In this document: positions 7,080-14,928 of the stretch, in pieces
How positions within the stretch are numbered: position 1 is the stretch's first letter
How the letters are laid out: each line of letters opens with the position of its first letter
Assembly (NCBI GenBank): GCA_016281405.1
Contig: JAEEIO010000136.1
Location: 1-33,747, forward strand
Direction: 5' to 3'
Length of the DNA: 33,747 bases
Source: Clostridiales bacterium
Lineage (GTDB): Bacteria; Bacillota; Clostridia; Oscillospirales; RGIG5299
Notes under the pieces: generated by a model
The model's database searches: none
Seen by the model: the letters and a program-made list of their open reading frames with translations, nothing else
What the model was told of the DNA's origin: nothing
Program-made: the position numbers and the translations under genes

Positions 7080-7999
7080 ATCTCGACGCCATAGGAGAAA
7101 GAATCCTTTCGGAGGTCGCCGACCTCCACACCGTCCCCGAGGGCGCCTACAACATCCGCGTAAACGGCGCGTCCGCGGGCAGACGTTCTTCGGCAAACGT
7201 TGAAATAATCCCAAAAACCGACGTCAGCGGACTCGATATTTACGTAAAGCCCGGGACGAAAAACGAAAGCGTCCACATCCCCGTCGTGTTGACCGAAAGC
7301 GGTCTCGAGGAGGTCGTATACAACGACTTTCACATCGGCGAGGGCGCCGACGTCCTTATCGTCGCGGGGTGCGGCATAGATAACTGCGGAAAGCAAGACT
7401 CCCGCCACGACGGCGTTCACCGCTTTTTCGTCGGCAAAAACGCGAAAATAAAATACGTCGAAAAGCATTACGGCTCGGGCTCGGGCGAGGGAAAGAGAAT
7501 ACTTAACCCCGTCACCGAGGTCTACCAGGAAGAGGGAAGCGCCGTCGAGATGGAGATGGTGCAGATAAAGGGCGTCGACGACACCGAACGCTCGACCGTC
7601 GCCGAGCTTAAGGACGGCGCGACGCTCGTAGTCAGAGAGCGGCTCATGACCCACGGCGATCAGCGGGCGGTAAGCAAATACGCCGTTTCCTTAAACGGCA
7701 GGGACTCGACCGCCGACGTCGTTTCGCGCTCCGTCGCGAAGGATAACTCCTTCCAGAAGTTCGACGCCAAGATAGCGGGCAACGCCCCGTGCCGAGGCCA
7801 CACCGAGTGCGACTCGATTATTATGGATAACGGCAGGATACTCGCGGTCCCCGGCCTTGAAGCCAACGACCTCGACGCCTCCCTCGTTCACGAGGCGGCG
7901 ATAGGCAAAATAGCGGGCGATCAGATAATAAAGCTCATGACCCTGGGCCTTACCGAAGCCGAGGCGGAAGAGCAGATTATAAACGGATTTCTCAAATAA
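7073..7999 (+). CDS. SufB/SufD-family scaffold (short, SmsB-like)
   Basis: This 308-residue protein of the SufBD family is the predicted partner of SufC. The family fold is a parallel beta-helix with a helical C-terminus; here CRGHTECDSIIMDNGRI and the terminal LTEAEAEEQIINGFLK are characteristic. It is much shorter than bacterial SufB (about 470 residues) and resembles the single SufBD proteins of archaea and some anaerobes, which pair with SufC in a two-gene minimal (SMS-like) system. No sufS, sufU or sufD is present in the window. The ATG at 7073 overlaps sufC. Possible cluster or persulfide ligands include the cysteines in CGIDNCGK and in CRGHTEC, but these assignments are inference. A terminator follows at once. 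Confidence 0.87.
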   Translation: MLNLDAIGERILSEVADLHTVPEGAYNIRVNGASAGRRSSANVEIIPKTDVSGLDIYVKPGTKNESVHIPVVLTESGLEEVVYNDFHIGEGADVLIVAGCGIDNCGKQDSRHDGVHRFFVGKNAKIKYVEKHYGSGSGEGKRILNPVTEVYQEEGSAVEMEMVQIKGVDDTERSTVAELKDGATLVVRERLMTHGDQRAVSKYAVSLNGRDSTADVVSRSVAKDNSFQKFDAKIAGNAPCRGHTECDSIIMDNGRILAVPGLEANDLDASLVHEAAIGKIAGDQIIKLMTLGLTEAEAEEQIINGFLK

Positions 8000-8000
8000 G

Positions 8001-8037
8001 AAAAGGACGGCAAAGAAATATCTTCGCCGTCCTTTTT
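8001..8037 (+). terminator. Terminator of the suf-like operon
   Basis: GGACGGC...GCCGTCC pairs (a 12-bp stem with one mismatch and the loop AATA, about 8005-8032) and is followed by TTTTTATTT. The stem is preceded by A-rich sequence, so it may work in both directions. Confidence 0.88.
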
Positions 8038-8051
8038 ATTTCGCCGTTTTG

Positions 8052-8080
8052 TTGACAAACCGGCACAAAAATGCTATAAT
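8052..8080 (+). promoter_or_regulatory. Consensus SigA promoter of the tetR operon
   Basis: TTGACA (8052-8057), a 17-bp spacer and TATAAT (8075-8080) match the consensus in full. Such a strong promoter fits tight repression by the operator that overlaps it. Confidence 0.92.
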
Positions 8081-8092
8081 GAACATGTTCAT
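8079..8092. promoter_or_regulatory. Probable TetR operator (14-bp palindrome)
   Basis: ATGAACATGTTCAT is a perfect 14-bp palindrome that starts in the last two bases of the -10 element and covers the predicted transcription start. Its position directly before a TetR-family gene is the usual layout for autoregulation. Confidence 0.8.
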
Positions 8093-8119
8093 AAAAAATA
8101 TATGAAAGGGAAGATACTT

Positions 8120-8647
8120 TTGCCGAAGACACTCGGTAACGTAAGAGAGAGAATAACGTCCGCGGCTAAAGAAGAACTGCTTGCGAAAAACGGTTTTTCC
8201 CTGCGCGCCGTTGCCGAAAAATGCGGTATCGCCACGGGAACGGTCTATAACTATTTCCCCGACAAAGAGACGATAACCGCGAGCGTTATGGCCGAGGACT
8301 GGAAAGTCGCCCTTTCGGAGATGGACGCGGCCGCCGCGCGCGCCGCGGGCTTCAAAGAGGGCGCCGCCGCCGTTTACGCCGCGCTCGAAGGCTACGTCTT
8401 ACGCTACGAGGCGGTCTGGCGTTCTTACAAAGGCGGCTCCTACAACAAGTCCCGCCGCAAATACCACGGGATGCTCCGTAAAAGCATAACCGACCGCATA
8501 CTGTCGCTTGCAAATCGCTTTTCGGTCGAGATAGGCGAAAAGCTTTTACCCGTCGTAGGGGAGACGATGCTCTCCTGCGCGCTCGAGGACGATATCGGCG
8601 CCGAAAACTTCGCGGCTTTTATTGAAATGATTTTTAATAAAAAATAA
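8120..8647 (+). CDS. TetR/AcrR-family transcriptional regulator
   Basis: This DNA-binding repressor of about 175 residues is probably released by a small ligand. The N-terminal helix-turn-helix is clear (FSLRAVAEKCGIATGTVYNYFPDKETI); the ligand-binding C-terminal half is variable, as usual. The start is uncertain. The TTG at 8120 has AAAGGGAAG at proper distance and gives MPKTLGNVRERI, typical of the family. The ATG at 8102 would add six residues but has no ribosome site. It is the first gene of a five-gene operon (24 bases to the next gene) and probably controls all of it, including itself, through the palindrome at 8079-8092. The inducer is unknown. Confidence 0.9.
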   Translation: MPKTLGNVRERITSAAKEELLAKNGFSLRAVAEKCGIATGTVYNYFPDKETITASVMAEDWKVALSEMDAAAARAAGFKEGAAAVYAALEGYVLRYEAVWRSYKGGSYNKSRRKYHGMLRKSITDRILSLANRFSVEIGEKLLPVVGETMLSCALEDDIGAENFAAFIEMIFNKK

Positions 8648-8671
8648 TATATATTTCAAGGAGGACTTTTT

Positions 8672-9607
8672 ATGTCGGATTTCAAGGATCTCAGAATTGT
8701 GGACAACTTTTACCAGACCTCGCTCTTCTTCCCGATGCCCGCCGTGCTGGTGAGCACTATAGCGGATGACGGCGAGACAAACTGCGGCGCCTACTCGCTC
8801 GTCCAGCCCTACTACGTCGCGGGCAAGGACTATTACGCGATGCTGCTTTGCTGCCGCAATTCGTCCAACACCGCGCAAAACATCATCAAGAGAAAGAAGT
8901 GCGCCATCAACTTCATCCCCGACGACCGCAAATACTTCAAAGAGGCCGTCCGCCTCGGTTGGCCGGGCGACACCACCGCCGAGAAGATGAAGAACTTTTC
9001 GATGACGCTCGAAGACGGACTTCGCGCCAAGGCCGACCCCGCGGGCAAATACCCGAAGATAGTCGCCGAGTCGATAGAGGTTATAGAATGCACCTGGATG
9101 GATACCTTGGACGGCGCCGAAAACGACGGGCCGATGCCCGAGGGCGACGACCACTACACCCTCCCGAAATATCACGATTTCAACGGCATCACGAGCCCCT
9201 ACGGCGCGCATTTCATCCTTCGCGTAGATAAGATAATGATGAAGGAAAAGTATTACAACGCCATAGTAAACGGTGTAAAGACCGGCGACTTTCCGCCTCT
9301 CCCCGTCGACTACGGCTACAGAGATTCCAAAAACTTCTGGTATCATAAGCACCGCCGCATGATCGCCGAGCTTCTCCCCGTCCGTCAGACGACGCTCGCC
9401 TCCGTCCGCTACGCGGCCGACCGCATAGACGACAAGGTGCATTTCTCGGACGACGCCCTTCAGATGATCGTCAACGTCCCGCGTATCTTCCTTCCCACCG
9501 TCCTTCGCGGATGCGTCTCGTGGGCGAAGGAAAACGGCGTCACCGAGATAACGGCCGCCGAAATGAAGATAATAAACGACAAACGCAGTAAAGAAAAGAA
9601 TAAATAA
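8672..9607 (+). CDS. Flavin-reductase-like (FMN split-barrel) protein with PCP_red-like C-terminal domain
   Basis: This cytoplasmic protein has 311 residues. The first 170 or so resemble the flavin-reductase-like FMN-binding split barrel (FPMPAVLVSTIADDGETNCGAYS, then NTAQNIIKRKKCAINFIPD). The last 50 (DDALQMIVNVPRIFLPTVLRG, then WAKENGVTEITAAEM) resemble the small helical domain found at the C-terminus of protochlorophyllide reductase B and in many anaerobe redox proteins. A flavin-dependent reductase or electron carrier is the likely role; the substrate is unknown. The start follows a strong AAGGAGG site. It is the second gene of the TetR operon, next to a dehydrogenase-like and a steroid-reductase-like gene, which suggests one redox pathway. 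The C-terminal assignment is by motif memory only. Confidence 0.78.
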   Translation: MSDFKDLRIVDNFYQTSLFFPMPAVLVSTIADDGETNCGAYSLVQPYYVAGKDYYAMLLCCRNSSNTAQNIIKRKKCAINFIPDDRKYFKEAVRLGWPGDTTAEKMKNFSMTLEDGLRAKADPAGKYPKIVAESIEVIECTWMDTLDGAENDGPMPEGDDHYTLPKYHDFNGITSPYGAHFILRVDKIMMKEKYYNAIVNGVKTGDFPPLPVDYGYRDSKNFWYHKHRRMIAELLPVRQTTLASVRYAADRIDDKVHFSDDALQMIVNVPRIFLPTVLRGCVSWAKENGVTEITAAEMKIINDKRSKEKNK

Positions 9608-9619
9608 GGAGATATTGCC

Positions 9620-10462
9620 ATGAAAGTATTACTTGCAGGCGCGTTCGGACACCTCGGCGCAGACGTTTTGAAGGCCCTTGTCGACGCGGGACACGACGTC
9701 GTCGCCGCCGATCTGGTCATAAAGGAAGTCGGCTTCGGCGGCTTCACCCCCTTGAAGCTTGACATGACCGATAAAGAAAAACTGAGGGGCGTTTGCGACG
9801 GCGTCGACGTCGTCATAACCACCGTCGGTCTCACCAAGGCGAGCGAGACAATCACCGCCTACGATATCGACTACGGCGCAAACAAAAACCTTCTCGAAGA
9901 GGCAAAGCGCGCGGGCGTCAAAAACTTCGCCTTCGTCTCGGTCTTGAAGGCCGACAAGGGCAGAAAGGTCCCGATGCTCGACGCCAAAGCGATGTTCGAG
10001 GACGAGCTTAAAAAGTCGAGCCTCACATGGGTCATTTTCCGCCCGACGGGCTATTTCTACGACACCGCCCACATCTTCGCGCCCAAAGTAAGAGACGGCA
10101 AGGTAAGCCTTCTCAAGACCAAGGAACCCGTCCGCTGCAACGTTATAGACACCCGCGATTTCGCCGATTTCATAGTAAATCACATGACCGACGATAACAA
10201 GTCCTACAACGTAGGCGGCAACGAGACTTACACCTACGAGGAGATCGCCGAAATGTTCTTCGAGGCGGCGGGCAAGGAACCGAAAATCTCCTTCGTGCCT
10301 CCCTTTATGTTCGATATGATCATCGCCATGGCTCCCAAGTGGAAGAAGGGCGTCATCCGCTTCGGCAAATGGACCATGACCGAGGATATGGTCGCCGACG
10401 TCCACTACGGCAAATACAGCTTCAAAGAGTATATAAAAGAAAGCGGATGGAAGGTGGAATAA
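9620..10462 (+). CDS. Atypical SDR / NmrA-like NAD(P)-binding protein
   Basis: This is a 280-residue Rossmann-fold protein. It opens with MKVLLAGAFGHLGADVLKAL, holding the GxxGxxG dinucleotide motif (G7, G10, G13), and continues with VVAADL and DVVITTVGLT. The later YNVGGNETYTYEEIAEMFF resembles the NAD(P)H-binding/NmrA-like and atypical SDR groups. No clear YxxxK catalytic pair is seen, so it may be a reductase, an epimerase or a non-catalytic sensor. The start has AAGGAGA nine bases upstream. It lies 12 bases after the flavin-reductase-like gene and one base before the DUF1295 gene, so the three are surely co-transcribed. Confidence 0.85.
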   Translation: MKVLLAGAFGHLGADVLKALVDAGHDVVAADLVIKEVGFGGFTPLKLDMTDKEKLRGVCDGVDVVITTVGLTKASETITAYDIDYGANKNLLEEAKRAGVKNFAFVSVLKADKGRKVPMLDAKAMFEDELKKSSLTWVIFRPTGYFYDTAHIFAPKVRDGKVSLLKTKEPVRCNVIDTRDFADFIVNHMTDDNKSYNVGGNETYTYEEIAEMFFEAAGKEPKISFVPPFMFDMIIAMAPKWKKGVIRFGKWTMTEDMVADVHYGKYSFKEYIKESGWKVE

Positions 10463-10463
10463 A

Positions 10464-11258
10464 ATGGATATGTGGCTTTTATTGCTTATCCTCTTTGGCA
10501 TCGCGCTCGTCGCGACGCTTGTCGGCTTTAAGAAATACGTCTGGTTCTTATCCGTCGGCTACGGTCTCGCGATAGCGGCTCTCGGCATAGCGCTTATCGT
10601 TATGTTCTGGCCTAAACTTTCGCTCGTCACGGTGCTCGGATGCGCGGCGTTCATACTCTACGGATGCCGACTCGCAGGCTTTTTGCTCTACCGCGAATTC
10701 AAGAGCGGAAGCTACAAGAAGGGCATGGAAGGCGAATACGCCAAAAAGCTCCCGTTTTTCGTCATGATAACCATGTGGATAGCCGTCGCGGCCCTCTATG
10801 TCATGCAGGTAAGCCCCGTCTTCTCGCGCCTCTATAACGGCTCGGCCGACTTTGTTTTACCGCTTATCGGCGTGATCGTTTCGTTTGTCGGTCTGTTCAT
10901 CGAGACGCTTGCCGACTGGCAGAAATCCGAGCAGAAAAAGACGGCGCCCGATATGGTCGCCACCAAGGGACTTTACAAAATCGTCCGCTGCCCCAACTAT
11001 TTCGGCGAGATTCTTATGTGGACGGGCGTCTTCATAGGCGGCATAACCGCTTATCAGGGCTTCTGGCAGTGGGCTTTCGCGGTTTTCGCCTATATCTCGA
11101 TAGTCTATATTATGTTAGACGGCGCCAAGAGACTTGAAAAACGTCAGAACAAGCGCTACGGCGACAAACCCGAGTATCAGGCCTACGTCAAGAAGACGCC
11201 TATAATTCTCCCCCTTATTCCTCTTTATCACCTCGTCAAAAAGGAGGAAGAAAAATGA
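10464..11258 (+). CDS. DUF1295 / steroid 5-alpha-reductase-like membrane protein
   Basis: This 264-residue protein has about six hydrophobic membrane segments. The C-terminal half carries the DUF1295 signature related to steroid 5-alpha reductases and isoprenylcysteine methyltransferases: GLYKIVRCPNYFGEILMW, then RLEKRQNKRYGDKPEYQAY and a terminal KKTPIILP. Members reduce double bonds in steroid or other lipid substrates with NAD(P)H, or methylate thiols. The gene starts one base after the SDR stop, with GGAAGGTGGA as ribosome site, and its stop overlaps the next start in ATGA. Grouped with a flavin-reductase-like protein, an SDR and a TetR regulator, it suggests reduction of a lipophilic compound. 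The substrate is inference. Confidence 0.85.
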   Translation: MDMWLLLLILFGIALVATLVGFKKYVWFLSVGYGLAIAALGIALIVMFWPKLSLVTVLGCAAFILYGCRLAGFLLYREFKSGSYKKGMEGEYAKKLPFFVMITMWIAVAALYVMQVSPVFSRLYNGSADFVLPLIGVIVSFVGLFIETLADWQKSEQKKTAPDMVATKGLYKIVRCPNYFGEILMWTGVFIGGITAYQGFWQWAFAVFAYISIVYIMLDGAKRLEKRQNKRYGDKPEYQAYVKKTPIILPLIPLYHLVKKEEEK

Positions 11259-11860
11259 GCGTTCCGATGGCTTTGGTCGATTACGTCCCCGTCGTTCTCT
11301 TCTTCCTCGCCTCTCTTATTCTGATGCGCGACCTCTATCACATGATGTCCAAAGGCGCCTTCGCGCTAATGGCCGGCGGATTTATAATGATATTCGTCGC
11401 GGGACTTTTCAAGGCTACGTGGAAACTTCTTTACGCCCTTGAAATATGCGACTATCAGGCCTTAAACAACGCCTTTTTCCCGATGCAGTCGACGGGCTTT
11501 CTGCTCGCGGCAATAGGACTTATAGCCCTTCTCGTCTGGCGTCAGAGCGAAAAGGCGGCGGCCGTCGTCCCCTTTACGAGCAATATGCCGCTTGTAGGCG
11601 TGCTGATAATCGGCACCGCGGGACTCGCGACGTCGCTCGTCGTTCTTTCGGCCAAAATGAAAAAGGTGATCCCCACCGTCCTTTTCATAGTCTATTTCGT
11701 CCTGATGCTCGCGATGGGCTACCTCTCCTCGCGCGATTTCAGCGAACCCGCGATGAACTGGATAGGCGAAGGCGTAAACGTCGTCGGACAACTTATCTTC
11801 CTCGCCGCCGTTTGGCTTCTTGACAAGGCCGGATTAAAGACCTTCGAACTGAAGAAATAA
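11255..11860 (+). CDS. Unrecognised six-to-seven-helix membrane protein
   Basis: I do not recognise the family of this 201-residue, very hydrophobic protein, which has about six membrane segments (for example VPVVLFFLASLILM, FALMAGGFIMIFVAGLF and VGVLIIGTAGLATSLVVL). No catalytic motif is evident. It overlaps the DUF1295 stop by four bases (ATGA), so translation is coupled, and it ends the TetR operon before a strong terminator. Coupling to the preceding gene suggests a partner in a membrane complex or a transporter for the same compound. Confidence 0.8.
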   Translation: MSVPMALVDYVPVVLFFLASLILMRDLYHMMSKGAFALMAGGFIMIFVAGLFKATWKLLYALEICDYQALNNAFFPMQSTGFLLAAIGLIALLVWRQSEKAAAVVPFTSNMPLVGVLIIGTAGLATSLVVLSAKMKKVIPTVLFIVYFVLMLAMGYLSSRDFSEPAMNWIGEGVNVVGQLIFLAAVWLLDKAGLKTFELKK

Positions 11861-11875
11861 TGTGAATACCAAATC

Positions 11876-11902
11876 AAAAAACCGCCGTAAGGCGGTTTTT
11901 TT
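11876..11902 (+). terminator. Terminator of the TetR operon
   Basis: AAAAAACCGCC, the loop GTAA and GGCGGTTTTTTT form an 11-bp stem with a T-run. The symmetric A/T flanks allow it also to serve the convergent rhamnosidase-like gene. Confidence 0.95.
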
Positions 11903-11950
11903 GTCGGAAAGGGAAGTGAGCGGGTTGTTTTTTTGATTGATAAAGGGCGT

Positions 11951-14467
11951 TTAATACTTTATCAGCGGGTTTTTGAAAATGCCGCTTGCTGTATCCTGCT
12001 TTTCAAATTCTTTCGCGATGGCGTGGTAGGGGCCTATACCCTCGGTGTAGCCGTCGAGCGCCCTCGTGGTAACGTATTGATTTGCGAGGGTGTTGGTGAC
12101 GTAAGCCTCGAAAATATTACGGCCGACCTTCAGCTTGCCTTCGATATCGAACGTGAAAGGCGCCCACGCCTTTTCGGAAATATATTCGCCGTTAAGGTAG
12201 AGTTTGCAGTGGTTTGCGAGGCTTTGAAGGTCGATGGCCTTGGCCTTGGCGGCGGCGTCTTCCGTCGCGTTATAGACGAAACTGTATTTTGCGGTGCCGC
12301 TGAAATCCGCGCCCAGATATTTTTGCCAGTCGCCGAACGCCGCGGGGACGGGGCTTTCTTTTACTGCCTTTCTGACGATCGTCTTTTCGGTGATGACGTA
12401 ACTCTCGACCTTTTCGAGCGCGCATTCTTTGATCTCGACTAAAACCTTGTTCTCAAAGCGGGATTCTTCGGTAAAGACGACGGGCTCCTTCGTGAACAAA
12501 ACGACGAGTGACTCCCAATCGTCAAAGTTATGGGAAAGAGCGGTCTTGCCGCCGCTTACGGTCACGTCAAGCTTCTTGAAGGCGCAGTCCTCGGCGCTGA
12601 AAGAATAGCAGGGCAGGGCAGTTTTGAAAACTATCTTTTCCTCCGACCTCCTGCCTTCGTTTACTATAAAGTAAAGCTCGGAGTCGCCGATAACGCGCTT
12701 CAGGACTTTGATATTGCCGTTTTGCGAGGCGACCTCGCAGCAGGCAAGCGAGCCGTCGACGGCGTAGTCTTTGCCGCACTTTATTATTTCGCCGCCCGCC
12801 TTTTCAAATTCGCGCAGCTTTTGCCCGGAGGCTTCGCTCATATAGGCGTTAAGGGTTATGAAGACGCGCTTATACTTCATTTCGCCGACGACAAGGAGGC
12901 CGTCCTTCACGGTCGCGTTTTCTATCGCGCCGTCGTCGACGAAATCGAACTCCACTCTGCTTGCGATAAGCTTTTGGGCAAGACCGTCGTTTTCCTCGAT
13001 TACCTTGTCGTAATCGTCGCTCTTTGCCCAAAGGTCTCTTATCGGGAAATACAGGCAGCTTTCGGCGACGGGCTTTCCGCGGCTTAGTAAATATGAGAGC
13101 CTTGCCGTATACTCCATAAACGGTCTCATTTTGTTAAAGGTCGGGTTACCGGGGTGGAAATTGGGTCTCGCGTTTACTATCGATTTGCCCGTTTTGTCAA
13201 GAAAACTGCAGCTCATCGTGAGTAGGTTTATGCCTCTTACGTATTGATAGTCAACGAGCTTTTTCATAAGGGTAAAGGTTATGCCGCTTCCGTAAATCGC
13301 GAACGACTCGGTGAGGGCGTAGGGGTATTTGCCCTGATGGGCGACGGAAGAGGCGAATTTCGGAAAATGATGGTCCTTGTCGGGCATATTGTCGGGATAT
13401 ACTATTTTGACGCCGTTTCCGAAATCGGCGGTTATATGGCGGTTCCCGTCGGGGTATAGCTGACGCCAGATGACGTCGACGCCGGGGATGTCGAACTTTC
13501 TCATGCACTTGAAGGTGCTTCCCATGCCGTAGACGGCGGAGGCGTTCGACTGATGGTCGCCGTTCAGGTGTCCGATAAACATAAGGCCGTTATCGTTGCA
13601 CCATTTTCGGAGCCTTCCGAAATAGTTTTCGGAGATTATGTCAGACCACAGATCGGCAACGTCGACCCGCACCCTGCATTCGGCGTCGCTTCCGCCGCGC
13701 CTGAAAAGCGCGAGGACGTTTTCGGTTAGAGAATAGCCGTATCTATCGAAAAATCTCGATTCGAGTTCGTCGTTCCACGGGGGGAGGATTATATAGTTCG
13801 CCTCGTCGTCGAATACCGCTATGACGGACTTACCGAAGCGGTCGCCGATGTGTTTCTTATACTTCTCATAGCATTCTTTTATGTAGAGGTCGACCGTTTT
13901 TTTATTGAGTATATCGGGATAGGGCTTAAGCCAGGCGTCCTTCGGGAATTCGCCGATAATCACGAGCGAGATCTTGCCAGCGGGGACGGTCTCGCCTTTT
14001 TTATAGCTTTTGCCGTCTGAAAAGGCGATAAGCGCGTTATCGGGAACGGCGTAGGGCGTCTCCGAGTCGAACTCGGAAAGCCTAAGGTAATGAAGCGAAA
14101 TATCGGGGTGCTCGGCCACGAGCTTGCCGCAAAGGCTTCCGGAGGGATAGGCGGGCTCGTCGGTTATCCAGTTGACGAGACCTAAGTCCTCGGTGTCGTC
14201 GAGGAACTTTTCGAATATCTCGAAAAAGCCGTCGCTCAAAAATTCCCTGTCGAGCGTCGTGGGGACCTCTTTCGCAAAGTCGAGGCTTATCGGAAGCGTC
14301 CAAATCGTTTTCGAGCCGATTTCTTTGAACTCCTCGAGGCTTTTGCGGAGTTCGGCGTTATCGAGCTTTTTGTTCCATATCCACATAAAGCTCGGCCAAA
14401 AAAAGGACGGCGGATCCTTGAGAACGTCGTAATTGATGCTGTCGTTATTATATATTTCGTTTTTCAT
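11951..14467 (-). CDS. GH106-like glycoside hydrolase (putative alpha-L-rhamnosidase)
   Basis: This 838-residue protein has no signal peptide and so probably acts in the cytoplasm on imported oligosaccharides. The opening DPPSFFWPSFMWIWNKKLD, then ELRKSLEEFKEIGSKTIWT, matches the start of GH106-like TIM barrels. The TESFAIYGSG segment (E387), followed by MKKLVDYQYVRGINLLT, corresponds to the conserved region with a catalytic glutamate. The C-terminus (about 690-800: YSFVYNATEDAAAKAKAIDL, then CKLYLNGEYI and LKVGRNIFEAYVTN) is a galactose-binding-like jelly roll. GH106 enzymes are alpha-L-rhamnosidases, which fits rhaD across the divergent region. The ATG at 14467 has GAGGTG six bases upstream; a GTG at 14476 sits on top of that site and is rejected. 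Activity remains inferred. Confidence 0.8.
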   Translation of the reverse strand: MKNEIYNNDSINYDVLKDPPSFFWPSFMWIWNKKLDNAELRKSLEEFKEIGSKTIWTLPISLDFAKEVPTTLDREFLSDGFFEIFEKFLDDTEDLGLVNWITDEPAYPSGSLCGKLVAEHPDISLHYLRLSEFDSETPYAVPDNALIAFSDGKSYKKGETVPAGKISLVIIGEFPKDAWLKPYPDILNKKTVDLYIKECYEKYKKHIGDRFGKSVIAVFDDEANYIILPPWNDELESRFFDRYGYSLTENVLALFRRGGSDAECRVRVDVADLWSDIISENYFGRLRKWCNDNGLMFIGHLNGDHQSNASAVYGMGSTFKCMRKFDIPGVDVIWRQLYPDGNRHITADFGNGVKIVYPDNMPDKDHHFPKFASSVAHQGKYPYALTESFAIYGSGITFTLMKKLVDYQYVRGINLLTMSCSFLDKTGKSIVNARPNFHPGNPTFNKMRPFMEYTARLSYLLSRGKPVAESCLYFPIRDLWAKSDDYDKVIEENDGLAQKLIASRVEFDFVDDGAIENATVKDGLLVVGEMKYKRVFITLNAYMSEASGQKLREFEKAGGEIIKCGKDYAVDGSLACCEVASQNGNIKVLKRVIGDSELYFIVNEGRRSEEKIVFKTALPCYSFSAEDCAFKKLDVTVSGGKTALSHNFDDWESLVVLFTKEPVVFTEESRFENKVLVEIKECALEKVESYVITEKTIVRKAVKESPVPAAFGDWQKYLGADFSGTAKYSFVYNATEDAAAKAKAIDLQSLANHCKLYLNGEYISEKAWAPFTFDIEGKLKVGRNIFEAYVTNTLANQYVTTRALDGYTEGIGPYHAIAKEFEKQDTASGIFKNPLIKY

Positions 14468-14629
14468 GCCGTTCACCTCAAAATATTTCTACTTAATAAT
14501 AGTTTAGCACAACCGAAATGATAAATAAATAGAAAAAAAGGACAAATCATTTTAAAAAAAGACTTTTTTTAGCCGGCAGCGGGTTTTTCCGCCCGAAAGC
14601 AGGGAAGAGCGGCGTGGTAAATATGTAGC

Positions 14630-14728
14630 CATCGCCGACGACACTCCCGCTCACGGTTCAAATCCTTCTTGCGAACGTAAAACGCCGCCATAAGGCGGCG
14701 CTTTGCGTTTGGCAGGGGCAGAAGGATT
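14630..14728 (-). repeat. Orphan tRNA-Trp-3'-end repeat (element junction)
   Basis: On the minus strand this reads as the last 19 bases of tRNA-Trp plus CCA (14710-14728), then a hairpin (CGCCGCC/GGCGGCG, 14683-14700), then GCAAGAAGGATTTGAACC (14655-14672) and GTGAGCGGG...GTCGTCGGC. The same order occurs at 25718-25808 after the real tRNA-Trp, with a different hairpin sequence. Bases 14729-14750 also match the right end of that element (AGCGAGGGCGA). No tRNA body is present. It looks like a junction between two element copies. Confidence 0.75.
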
Positions 14729-14788
14729 ATATCGCCCTCGCTTCGCCGCCGCGCTGGCACAATTATCAAATAATAATCTGATAATGCG

Positions 14789-14811
14789 GGGCGGGGAGTA
14801 TCTCCCCGCCC
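14789..14811. other. Perfect GC hairpin upstream of the rpiR promoter
   Basis: GGGCGGGGAG, the loop TAT and CTCCCCGCCC pair perfectly over 10 bp. No T-run follows directly on either strand, so a terminator role is doubtful. Confidence 0.6.
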
Positions 14812-14866
14812 ACCTTACGTTTTTACAAATCGGCGCAAACGAAAGCGGCCGCGGTTCGTTTTGCTG

Positions 14867-14895
14867 TTGACATAAAATTATGAAACATATATAAT
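14867..14895 (+). promoter_or_regulatory. Consensus SigA promoter of rpiR
   Basis: TTGACA (14867-14872), a 17-bp spacer and TATAAT (14890-14895). The start codon is 33 bases downstream. Confidence 0.9.
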
Positions 14896-14928
14896 AAATT
14901 TATACCAAAATATTACGGAGGGACGTCT

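Larger units (their letters stand above)
14477..14866. other. Divergent intergenic region with orphan repeat and hairpins
   Basis: This roughly 390-bp stretch separates the rhamnosidase-like gene from rpiR. 14477-14566 is AT-rich and may carry the minus-strand promoter, but I see no convincing hexamer pair. 14630-14728 is an orphan piece of the tRNA-associated repeat. 14789-14811 is a perfect hairpin, preceded by a weaker AT stem (ATTATCA...TGATAAT, 14762-14785). I find no gene here. Confidence 0.7.

Noticed and set aside
6294-7654. Long minus-strand ORFs (306 and 247 codons) opposite sufC and the sufB-like gene
   Set aside because: Walker motifs and SufBD signatures show the plus strand codes. 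The minus-strand frames lack ribosome sites and family features.
8102-8119. ATG at 8102 as the TetR start
   Set aside because: It has no ribosome site, while the TTG at 8120 has AAAGGGAAG at proper distance. The choice is not certain and changes only six residues.
8546-10501. Minus-strand ORFs of 298 and 290 codons opposite the flavin-reductase-like and SDR genes
   Set aside because: The plus-strand genes have strong ribosome sites, tight operon spacing and known folds. The opposite frames are shadows.
14569-14769. A degenerate tRNA gene, suggested by GGTTCAAATCCTTCTTGC
   Set aside because: Only T-arm and 3'-end fragments in inverted arrangement are present, with no D-arm or anticodon arm. 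The region fits the repeat element instead.
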